The translations under genes were made by a program, and so were the position numbers. A model generated the notes under the pieces. It saw only the letters and a program-made list of their open reading frames with translations, ran no database searches and was not told the origin of the DNA. A stretch of DNA of 64,000 nucleotides from Malachius bipustulatus (lineage: Eukaryota > Arthropoda > Insecta > Coleoptera > Melyridae), in assembly GCA_910589415.1 (NCBI GenBank), contig OU342630.1:63980186-64044185 (forward strand), written 5' to 3'. Position 1 is the stretch's first letter, and each line of letters begins with the position of its first letter. Below, piece by piece: positions 55,701 to 64,000 of this stretch.

Positions 55701-58700
55701 CCGATAATAGCAATAGGCCGATAATTCAGGACATCACAACGATCGCCAACCTTAAATACAGGTGTTATAAAGGTCGTTTTCCACAGTGCGGGCATATGTC
55801 CAGTTACTAGTGACTGGTTAAACAATAAATACAGAGGCTCGACAATAGAGCTCAAACAATTTCTTACAAATAACGCAGACAATCCATCGGGTCCAACAGA
55901 GTTGGATTCTTTTAGATTCCCAATTGAAGAAGCAATATCCTCCTTATCAACTTCGAAATCTAAATCACCATTCAATAACAATTGATGATGAAAAGAAGAA
56001 CCAGCATTTAAATATACAAGTTCAAAATTTCTAGCAAACAAATTACAAGCACTCTTGCCACTACTGCTCTTTATATTATCAAAAAATACCTCTTCTGGAA
56101 TATTATCTGTTTTTGACTGATTTTTATTGTTAAAAACAACTCAACATAGTAATAAATCTTCGTAATCCTGCGTGGCGGTCACTGTTTTTAATAACTCTCC
56201 TTTATCAAGACGCTCGATTGCTTTTAATTTATCAGTCATTGTTACTACCATTTTTTTACGTTTTTTTAAATTGCTGGATGACACGTTTACGTGACTAAAG
56301 ACTATTGCTTACTAGGAAAGAAACTAAAATTGTAAATCATAAAGGGAACAAATACCTAACTGAAGTGAAAATCCTTATTGGAAGTGAAGCAGGCAGGAAA
56401 TAAAAACCGGTTATTTCTTGGGCAGTTCCGTGAAATTCTAACATCTGGCTAGTGAAAAGCATTTTATTATTCCTGAGAAAATGTATACCTAAATATATTA
56501 TGTGTATGAACAGTAAATATTACAATTTCGGATAATGCGGAGTATTTGAAGGCGCGCGTTTCGGATAACGCGGATGACTTGATTTTTCGTTCAAATTTCG
56601 GATACGGACCACGATCGTTCCGGATAAAGCGGCGGTTTTAAAAATGAATTTTGTTCCGGATAAAGCGGATTCCGGATAATCGCGATCCGGATAATCGAGC
56701 TTCTACTGTACTTATGTCGTTAATTCATTGGTGTAGATAATATTAATACTCCCATGACAAATAAACAAAAAAATTCAAGTTTTTTGCTCTTCCAAAAAGT
56801 TTGGTTAATGTGGCATACAAAATGTGATTACTTCTAAGCCATCATAGTGCTTTTAGTAATCAAGTATTTCTCTTTAGTCAGGAGTTATGGTGTAATCTTA
56901 AAAAAATAAAGAATATTTGCGACGCTTTGGCAACAATGTGAGGATATAAGTTTCAGTGCTGGGAGACCACAGAGAGTGGTGGGGAGCTAGCTAATGGGAA
57001 CTGGGACCCGGAAGTGAAACATTAGTAACTTGTAACATTAAGCAGAAGGGGAAAACTTTGAAATCAGAGACTTTTGAGCAGAATCATATAGGAAAAGTAT
57101 AAGTACTAAACTAGACGACAGTTTTTAGGTAAAGTCCGTTTCAATGAAACTTGTGCAAAAGTCATGAACCTGTCGACCTTCAGCCAAGCCTGTCATTATA
57201 GCACAATACAAGAACTATTTGCTGGGAGTCGTATAATTCTGCAGTAAAGGTAAATCACATAATATGAAGAACAGGGAGAGGAGATGTTAGTCGTACCACC
57301 AAGCAGCCAGTAACATGACAATATGACATACCGTACATTATAGGTGTAAACCAGAAATCTCAAACATTATTTTGTTATAGCCATGCAGGTACACTAAATT
57401 TTAAGTGCATCTATGGTCAAAATACACTCTTGAAGTTGCTTGACAATCGCGTTGCCTGATTTTTGGTCAATCTGGCAACAGTGCCACTAATAGGGAAGGT
57501 CATGCAGTAGGGACTAGGAAGCGATAACTGTCCTTAAACCACCTACGGCCAAGGTAACACCCTTGTTGTAACCATTTGGTCTAGTTTAAACCATTTTTAA
57601 CACGTTGACGACGGAATGAGCCCTTAATATGCGGCATACAAATCGTACATCCTTCACCAACTTACCACGCCCATAATTCCGCTATCTCAGTCTCTTTCAT
57701 TTGAGTTTTAGTATGATATTGACCATAGATGAACATAGGCCATAATTTATGGTTGCTTATGAGTGTCTACATTATTTTTTCAATATGGAAAGTCGAGGTA
57801 AAAGAATTGTTAAGCCGGTATTATCGTAATTTTTCCCCAATACGGGTCTTGTAACACCCGTATTGAAATTTTTCGCCTATTCCAATGATACGGGTCTTCC
57901 AAGACCCGTCCTGATGCAACTGAATGTTCTTTTATACCTCACAATGCGGTACGTTTACGGCTTGTATGCCTTAGTTCTTTATTTTTTGAATAGATGACTA
58001 AGCTTATGTTTTGCACACGAGCCCTAAAAGATCCGTACCGTAAATTAAAATGTATCGACATGTGCCCTTAAAGGCCCGTTTCGTTCGAATGAAAACACCA
58101 TAAACATCGCTACCGTCGTTAACGTGTTAACTACAATTAATATGATTTCGGTGATTGTTAAGAACAGGGGCCACTCGCACTCCAACATACTATATATACC
58201 ACGCGATAGGTCTACTCACTAGGAACTTCGTGGTAAAAATCTTATCCGCCGGTAATGTATAATAAGGGAGTTATAGGGTCTAGAAGAAAACGTGTGAAAA
58301 TTATATCTAATACGGATCTGGCAGTAGATAGGTAATACACTAGTAGCAGCCGTAGTGACTAAGGTCACTGACATCGCCGGAGGATGTAGGTTGCGTCAAG
58401 GCCATTGAGTTAGACGGCGACCCAACGCCGGAATGGGTAATGGGAAGCGGAAGGCGACCCTTGAAATAAATGGGAATAAATTCAAACACGTAAATAAACA
58501 AATATTAATCGAGATCGAACGAAACATTCAACACAGTGGAGGGGGGGCCAGCGTAGGGGTAAAACCGTCGCGATATAGCAACTGAAACATTCAACATGTA
58601 ATAGACTCGCAATCGTATCGGAATTCGGAAAGAGTTAGTTTAAAGTTGGCCTGGCTCATTGAACGACGTGAACGCTCGTAGGCAGGCAGGGACTTCCCCG

Positions 58701-60775
58701 CGGTACCGAGGTGGGGACCGTCGCTTGCTAATGCAGACGTATCAATTACGGAGGAGAGGGAGAGGACTGGCATTGTGGCATTCTGATCTAGCTCACGCCG
58801 GAGGACGGATCATTTTATATTCATAATATTTACGATTGTTCACCTTTCCTTTCATTTATGGTCTACATTGAAATACGTTCACATTTCCATTTGTGTCTTT
58901 TCATGCCTTTTAATAGAGACTCGCAATCGTATCGGAAAGTGTTAGTTTAAAGTTGGAGGTCGAAGCGATCGTATCTACCTATCAAAACGAAAAAAATGCA
59001 GTGCGATTATAATACGTGTACGCGGTGTGAGTGTGAGATAAGTGATGGAGCGGGGTATGTTTTGTTTGCGGACGAGCGGGACAGTTTTTCCTTGCCCTAA
59101 CAAATTGTCAACTGGTGTAACCGGAATATTATGGAATTATGTACATCAGGTGAGTGTATAATTAATTTTCCATAAATGCGTAAATCGTTCTCGTAATGCA
59201 CTGTATTCTGTTTCTTCGGAAGGGACATAACAATGGGAGGGGAAATAAGGTAGGATAGGAGGGGGGGGGGGGACAAGGGGAAGTAGGCTACCATCAAAAG
59301 ATGTAATATTGTGCAATATTATGCGCAACGGTACGCATTGAAATTTAAACGGCGACAGGGACGGACTGAGGAAGCTATCTGCAAGCGGTGATGCCTTTCT
59401 GCTCGGATGACCTTAACGAAGCGTCTCTCTGTTAGAGAAAAGTGACCTTAGTTTTAAAGTGACCTTAATAGAAGTGCTCAAAACTAGCGAAAATAGAATC
59501 TAGTGCGTGTATTTCACCCACCCAGCACCCCTATTCGCTCCACGGTCCCGTATGTTTGTTGGGATAACACCGGGAAAAAACACCTTCAAAATGTGAAACT
59601 ACATAAAAATCGCAACAGAATAGTGTAAAAATCGCAAGTCAATGCGAGTGGCCGCTCTCCTTAACATTTATTTACCATGATTTCCCTTCTATTAAAAGTT
59701 AACGATAGTCTTTATTTATTACCTATAATTTCCCATTAATTAACCCTTTGAGTGCTGATGACACCTACGAACGTCACAGCATTAGGAAAAATGTGCATAA
59801 ATAGAAAAATCAGCACTCAAAGGGTTAAGTAGTTAGAGTGTCATTAGTGACAAAATATTCACTTTGACAGTTAAAAATGTCAAAATAAAGCTAATCAATC
59901 ATTACTTATATAGACGCCTTAGATAATTTTTCAACGAAAGGGAAATCATACGGCCCACTGCATTATTTAATTTCATTAACAAAGAACCAACAAGAGTGCA
60001 AAACAACCAACAAATCATGCACCTTTGAAGGTAGGTGTGTTTTAGGACCACGACCACTGTACTACTTTAGGCAAGCTGCAACACGAATGACATTTACGAC
60101 TTATGCTTATGCACATGTTTCCTTGAAACGGACTTTACTCCACGAGTTGTTTCAGGTGGAAATGTAAGCAGAAATCTACAGTTTGATCATTTTGAAAATA
60201 ATGAGTAATTCCAGGTATTCATTCCTTGGGCATTTATTTCCCATTGTTTTCACTTGCCCTCGTCAAAATAAAAGTTGCCTGTTCGAGGTATGATGATCAA
60301 ACACTACAGCAAGTATTTACCAAGAATTCATCAACTTAGACCTCATTTTTTGAGTAACCCCTTACGTTCTGTAAATAAAACTTTAATGATATTCATGACC
60401 TCTTAAAATGAAGATTATTATTAATCTACTTGGGAGTTTGTGGTAAGCAATACAGAAACCTTCCTAGAAAAGTGCACTTGAGCATATCAGAATGTCATTG
60501 ATGATTTGCTCAAATTAAGACCAATTCCAGCAAACATTCTAGGAAAATTTGAGAAGCTCTCGATGAGTATGAATGATTGATTATTAACAGTAATCACTGA
60601 ACATCGAATGATATCAATTAAAATGTGGTAAAGGGTAAAATGGTTAAATTTGGCATTTTCACTCCAATGGCAAGGAAGCACATGGTGTTACCTGTTCAAG
60701 CTGAGTTTCGGCTTGCTGTCGTTGATTCGGGTCTATCGATGCCCTTAAAAGTTCTGTTAGTTTTCGTATCTCCAT
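46773..60775 (-). CDS. IPO7: importin-7 (IPO7; Drosophila moleskin), ten exons
   Basis: Importin-beta-family nuclear import receptor, which carries ribosomal proteins, histone H1 and (in flies) activated MAP kinase. Minus-strand exons: 60692-60775, 52711-53022, 51244-51656, 50856-51187, 50421-50787, 50093-50354, 48449-49340, 47160-47420, 46898-47041 and 46773-46840. The total is 3135 nt in frame, 1044 residues (human 1038). Exon 1 encodes [20 protein letters not shown]. Exon 2 carries the importin-beta N-terminal region ([22 protein letters not shown]). Exons 3-6 hold HEAT repeats with VEEDDRP-like [53 protein letters not shown] and KVEAAIALQ. Exon 7 has [19 protein letters not shown] and [11 protein letters not shown]. 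Exons 7-8 have the acidic segment ([29 protein letters not shown]) expected in the IPO7/8 C-terminal region. The end [17 protein letters not shown] resembles human SFNFGG. Intron 1 is 7.7 kb and full of elements. Confidence 0.96.
49498..49516. repeat. 19-base poly-C tract in an IPO7 intron
   Basis: Uninterrupted run of C on the plus strand (G in the IPO7 transcript). It is a likely polymorphic or assembly-sensitive site. Confidence 0.9.
49857..49985. mobile_element. half copy of a small MITE
   Basis: CATTTTACAGTTT and TCCAAAGCCTACCTAAATTA, then CGTTTTCATTTGCTCAC, match the right half of the MITE at 53099-53280. The left half is absent. Confidence 0.5.
51657..52710. other. IPO7 intron 2 with a fragment of the 26-kb palindromic family
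   Basis: About 52083-52515 resembles one arm of the palindrome at 26036-27267. Shared words include ACATGAAAAGTTAA, GACATGTAA, TTTTCATTTGTTTATAACTC and an end ...ACCCTGTATA. The rest is unique AT-rich intron. Confidence 0.6.
53099..53280. mobile_element. ~180 bp MITE in IPO7 intron 1
   Basis: GAGCAAATGGAAATTAAATT...TTTCACTGCAGTGTCAGAGA at the left is the near-inverse of CTCTGACACTCTACAGTGAA...ATTTTCATTTGCTC at the right. A related half copy is at 49857. Confidence 0.7.
53347..53660. repeat. cluster of CGGTCTATAAGACCG hairpin words next to a TTAACACGTTGAC end
   Basis: It begins at TTAA (53347-53350) followed by CACGTTGACTGCC. This is close to the end CACGTTGACGACGG of the complete TTAA element at 57601. 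Self-complementary words follow: GGTCTATAAGACCG near 53369, CGGTCTATGAGACCG near 53411, CGGTCTATAAGACCG near 53454, and CGGTCTATAAGACGG near 53642. The opposite terminus is not found, so it is probably a truncated element. Confidence 0.65.
53661..54149. other. unannotated part of IPO7 intron 1
   Basis: No recognisable feature other than ordinary AT-rich intron sequence. Confidence 0.35.
54392..56041 (-). pseudogene. 5'-truncated LINE, reverse transcriptase ORF2 (jockey/CR1-like)
   Basis: Continuous frame of 549 residues encoding a non-LTR reverse transcriptase. Motifs in order: [29 protein letters not shown] and NYRPIAI (palm entry), [48 protein letters not shown], the catalytic [20 protein letters not shown], and the thumb ending near [14 protein letters not shown]-terminal region follows to the stop at 54392. 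The frame stays open upstream to about 56110 without a better start, and the endonuclease domain is missing, so this is a 5'-truncated copy. The open reading frame implies a recent insertion. It runs in the same direction as IPO7. Confidence 0.9.
56141..56251 (-). pseudogene. N-terminal scrap of a Tigger/jerky-type transposase
   Basis: The minus strand reads [20 protein letters not shown] followed by DKGELLKTV and then stops. This is the first helix of the CENP-B-type HTH found at the start of pogo/Tigger transposases. It supports the classification of the enclosing element. Confidence 0.75.
56711..57600. other. unannotated part of IPO7 intron 1
   Basis: No gene or clear repeat. The base composition is more even than in neighbouring introns. 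It may include old repeat sequence. Confidence 0.35.
57601..58126. mobile_element. 526 bp TTAA-flanked MITE with CGGGTCTT/AAGACCCG hairpins
   Basis: The ends CACGTTGACGACGG and its near-complement CCGTCGTTAACGTG are bordered by TTAA (57597-57600 and 58127-58130). The interior has self-complementary words CGGGTCTTGTAACACCCG (57843), ACGGGTCTTCCAAGACCCG (57890) and weaker GCCCTTAAAGGCCC (near 58069). No coding sequence. Confidence 0.85.
58162..59660. mobile_element. 1.5 kb TTAA-flanked element, GC-rich interior
   Basis: The ends GAACAGGGGCCACTCGC and near-complement GCGAGTGGCCGCTCTCC are bordered by TTAA (58158-58161 and 59661-59664). Inside, ACTCGCAATCGTATCGGAA followed by GTTAGTTTAAAGTTGG occurs twice (about 58604 and 58918). 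The segment CCCACCCAGCACCCCTAT near 59519 is shared with the element at 30689. No transposase recognised. It could be piggyBac- or Kolobok-type from the target site. Confidence 0.7.
59744..59824. mobile_element. 81 bp TTAA-flanked mini-MITE
   Basis: The perfect ends CCCTTTGAGTGCTGA and TCAGCACTCAAAGGG are bordered by TTAA (59740-59743 and 59825-59828). A tiny internal sequence separates them. Confidence 0.85.
59829..60691. other. distal part of IPO7 intron 1
   Basis: No repeat or gene recognised. It ends at the GTAACA donor of exon 1. Confidence 0.4.
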
Positions 60776-61171
60776 TTTATAGTTGGTAAATTCAATTATT
60801 CACTTAAATTTTTCTAACCGATAAAACAATATAATTTTTTATAGCATAACTCGATATGCTGCCCGAGTTAGCTTTGCTTTTGCTTTGCTTAATTAGCTTG
60901 CAGTCTTTACAGCGAGCTGCAAAAACGTAGACAGGAAAGTAGAAAAGGCCATAACTGCCACAAGCCACAAGGTTTCGTTGAGATATGACACTTGACAAAC
61001 CAGATAGATAATAATGAAGGTTGAATGAAACGTTCAGTGACAATTGGGTGCGTTCGAGGTTGAACCTTAAACAGTAGTAGAGAGTAGAGATTAACCGTGA
61101 CGTAATGTGGGAGACTGTATATAGGACTAGACTAACAAAATTTTAGCTGTCAATTATAAATGTAGGACTAA
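60776..61171. promoter_or_regulatory. 5' flank of IPO7
   Basis: Upstream of the ATG at 60775 (minus strand). It should hold the 5' UTR and promoter. There is no clear TATA box. A TGACGTAA occurs near 61100. Confidence 0.4.
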
Positions 61172-63033
61172 CGCCGCGTCCTAGCTGCATCCGGGGACTG
61201 CGTTGCGTGCGTGCGTTGCGGGGAACGATTAAAATAAAACACATGCAAAGCAATGGGAGTGTCCTCAGTAGACGCGTTTGCCCGCAAAGTCGTACGATAA
61301 AACGACACCGCAACGCACGCATTGTTTTAAATTGAAATATTTAGTATTTTCATCTGTCAAAATCTTGCGATTTTTGCGGCGGGCAGGAAATTTTTTTAAT
61401 TTCGATTGCCTTCGTGCCAAAGCGAAACATTTTGTGCAATAAGAGAAATCTATTTTACAAGAACAAGAGTCAAGGTACACTGGGAATGTGAAAATGTCTC
61501 GAATTTAGGCTTTTAAAGTAAGTATGAGGTCTATTAACTTCTATTGTAGACCTTTTTATATTTAACCTACCTGCTATTTATCTATCTATCAAATCTATAC
61601 CTATTTCTATAGATTACTTGCGTCTTATTGTTTCTTTCTCTTAAGTAACATGTTTCTTTCTGTGATTTTCAAGTCTTTCAAGCTCCAACAACCTACTGGT
61701 TTCCAAATTAAAACGTATTTAATCTGAAGCTGCACCAGAAATAGTTGGATTGGAAACCATTTTCTCGCCCGCACCGCACGCATTCAGTTAGGACCAGTGT
61801 TGTGACCGATCTAGATCTTTTGATCTAGATCACTGATCTAGATCATATATTGAGATCTATGATCTGATCTAGATTCTTTTGACATGAAAGATCTATGATC
61901 TGATCTAGATCAGTTTTTTTCGATCTAGGATCTTTTTTCTAGATCTTTTTTATCGATAAAGTTTTTTCAATAAAAATGCAAGTTTAATGAAATAAAGCTG
62001 GCTAAATATAGAAATAATGTGAAGGCCATATACCAAACATCTTACAATTCTGTGTCTGTGTCAACTTCATTTTCATTTTTCATTTAATCAAACATAACTG
62101 TTTACGATTGTAATGATTTCGATGATTCGATGCTTATTTTTAATAGTTTAAACTCCATGACACAGAATAATAACCATGAATCATGATTACTTGCTTTTTT
62201 CTTTATTTATTTGGCCATGCCAAAGGCAAGGCAAGGCACAGTATAATAAGATATTCTGTAAGTATAAGGATAAGGACACATGTGTGTATATGGTGCATAG
62301 TGAACAAAGAAAAAATTCCTACAGCCAATATTATAAAGGCTCATTAGGCAAACGGGCAGATTTCTGTGCTCGTTTTTGAAGCTAATATCGACGTCAAATG
62401 ACTTTTTTTAACATTTTCGTAATTACTTTCATGTCAAGAATGGATAAATTTAAAAAATTTCCACATAGACTCGATACCTTCTTCAAAAATGGACACAGAA
62501 ATCTGCCCGTCAACTTAATGAACCTTTATAATACCCGCTGCTAGCCTTATTTTGTAAAAATAACTGATGAAACAAATAGAAGATAAAACCATGATAATAC
62601 AACTACACAAGGTATGTCATGTCAGCTTGAGACTGAAAACTCGTCCGCGTTGCGCATGACGTCACTATGGAGATAGTAATCCAAGCGCTAACGGAACACT
62701 TGAAAATATTTGAATGTGGAAGTCAATATTTGTGGGGTATAATGAAAACTTTGAAATTTATGTTGAAAAAAAATTGATCTATTTAGTGATCTAAAACTCA
62801 GATCTTTTATTTGATGATCTGATCTTTGATCTAGATCATTTTCAATTTCGAGATCTATGATCTGATCTAGATCTCTAATTTTTAAATGATCTTTGATCTG
62901 ATCTAGATCTTTTTAGAAATGATCTTTCCCAACACTGGTTAGGACACACTCAAAATTTCTCGTGCGAGTTTGCGTTGCGTGCGTTCCCCGCATCGCACGC
63001 AACGCATTACCCGGATGCAGCTAGGACACGGCG
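61172..63033. mobile_element. TAA-flanked PIF/Harbinger-like element split by an hAT element
   Basis: The ends CGCCGCGTCCTAGCTGCATC and near-complement ...GATGCAGCTAGGACACGGCG are flanked by TAA (61169-61171 and 63034-63036). Subterminal GCGTTGCGTGCG words occur near both ends. After removing the nested hAT the element is about 0.7 kb. A minus-strand frame at 61265-61480 contains ARRKNRKILTDE, a basic stretch that might be a transposase scrap, but it is not recognisable as such. Confidence 0.75.
61795..62937. mobile_element. 1.14 kb hAT element with GATCTAGATC subterminal repeats
   Basis: The ends CAGTGTTGTGAC and near-complement ...GAAAGATC-type sequence ending CCCAACACTG are flanked by the identical 8-bp GTTAGGAC (61787-61794 and 62938-62945). 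The first ~150 bp and last ~180 bp consist largely of GATCTAGATC, TGATCTGATC and GATCTTTGATC variants. The middle is unique DNA without a transposase. It is inserted in the TAA-flanked element, so it is the younger of the two. Confidence 0.88.
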
Positions 63034-64000
63034 TAATAAGGGATAAGGACTTTCATTATTATTTAGGATAATCACTGATTTTAGAATCAGGACTTTACCA
63101 GTAGAGATAGTCTATCAAAAAATAAGTGTAGTTAATCATCGAATTTCGAATTTCGACTACAAATCGGTTAAAAAAATATTTATTTCGGAAATTTGGTGCA
63201 TACTTACGTTAGGTATTATCTGTTTTTTTAATATCCTTTATTCGATATACAGGTTGTCCCAAGATTTCTTATATCAAGGGATATCCGCGTTATTTCAAAA
63301 AATAAACAAATGAAATTCGGGATTTTTCAATCATACCCCTAAGGCTTTGCAGCTGCACCCTCAATGCCCCTTTACGCCTTTCCACCCTAAGTAATCATCC
63401 CCTACTTATTTTTTTCAAATGACGTACCCCGATATTTTTTTTTTGCTCGGCTGGATTGTTGACTTCTTTCTGAATACAATGTCACACGATTTTTTTAAAT
63501 CGAAACATAATCGTAACAAACGAGGGTTGTATATCGTGTGAGCAAACGAAAACATAATTTAGGCACGATACACATATATAGTCCAATAAAGTCTAAAAAG
63601 TCATACGTATCGATTAAGAATACACATCCTTTTGATAGTTCGATTTATTTTGTTTCATGTACGTGTTTTTTATAGTAACCGTCCAGTTTGTCTAAACACT
63701 CCATCCCGCATAAATAAGTATACGTCAACATTGGTTTTGAATGAGAATTAAATGCACAACACAGAGGATAGAATGTCATTACGTGAATAAATTTTATGTA
63801 GTTGTCAGTGGCTCTCAAACTGACGTAAGCGGTTCAATTCATTTTTTGAATGATTCCTTCAATAATTACGCTCGTTCACAACTTGACAATTAACTGTTTG
63901 ACATTTTCTGGTGAAATTAAAAATATTAATTCGGACGGTTAGTAAGACGTCACATCTGACTTTTTAAAGTTAATCCTACTATACACGGTATGCCGATAGA
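63034..64000. other. right end of window, no gene seen
   Basis: A terminus of the TACAGG type (TACAGGTTGTCCCAAGATTT) at about 63250 may start another element that leaves the window. Nothing else is recognised. Confidence 0.4.

Larger units (their letters stand above)
54150..56708. mobile_element. pogo/Tigger-like element interrupted by a LINE
   Basis: The ends CAGTAGAAGCTCGATTATCC and complement ...GATAATCGAGCTTCTACTG are bordered by TA (54148-54149 and 56709-56710), typical of pogo/Tigger. CGGATAA words recur near both ends. A transposase N-terminal scrap remains at 56141-56251. Nearly all the rest is a minus-strand LINE of about 1.9 kb inserted between about 54268 (A-rich tail on its strand) and about 56140. 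Confidence 0.85.

Noticed and set aside
1..64000. CRISPR array, operon or prokaryotic features
   Set aside because: The genes are spliced animal genes. None of the repeats has CRISPR spacing.

Overview
This window is insect nuclear DNA. It is AT-rich, its genes have many short exons with GT-AG introns, their products match animal orthologues closely, and transposable elements fill the space between and inside them. The element set (TA-flanked palindromic elements, hAT, PIF/Harbinger with a MADF gene, pogo/Tigger, TTAA-target elements, THAP-bearing elements, CR1/jockey-like LINEs, a tRNA-derived SINE) would suit a beetle or similar insect, but the order cannot be proved here.

Layout. 0.25-2.1 kb: the last exon of ribosomal protein eL18 (plus) converges on a compact folliculin gene (minus). 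2.6-6.2 kb: a 1.2 kb palindromic element, a ~1 kb array of heat-shock-element-like motifs and a second palindromic element. 6.7-7.8 kb: alkyladenine DNA glycosylase (minus). 8.1-9.4 kb: an inverted-repeat element that contains a SINE. 11.3-25.1 kb: a seven-exon kinesin-8 gene (plus) whose fifth intron (8.2 kb) is packed with nested elements. 25.3-25.6 kb: a possible small His-rich membrane protein (minus). 26-29 kb: a palindromic element and a PIF/Harbinger element. 29.3-36.9 kb: mitochondrial ribosomal protein mS35 (minus, five exons). 38.2-38.9 kb: the NEDD8 E2 UBE2M/Ubc12 (plus), head-to-head with mS35. 41.2-45.7 kb: two copies of a THAP-bearing element, one nested in a larger inverted-repeat element, and another palindrome. 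46.8-60.8 kb: importin-7 (minus, ten exons), whose 7.7 kb first intron holds a pogo/Tigger element broken by a LINE and a cluster of TTAA-flanked elements. 61.2-63.0 kb: a TAA-flanked element interrupted by an hAT element.

The genes are unrelated housekeeping functions (translation, mTORC1 control, base-excision repair, mitosis, mitochondrial translation, neddylation, nuclear import) and form no functional cluster. Exon models were built from splice sites, reading phase and remembered orthologue sequences. All seven complete or nearly complete models keep an open frame across every junction. The strongest candidates for new biology are the heat-shock-element array, the palindromic TA-flanked family, the TTAA elements that carry repeated internal hairpins, and the THAP-bearing elements with 7-bp target duplications.
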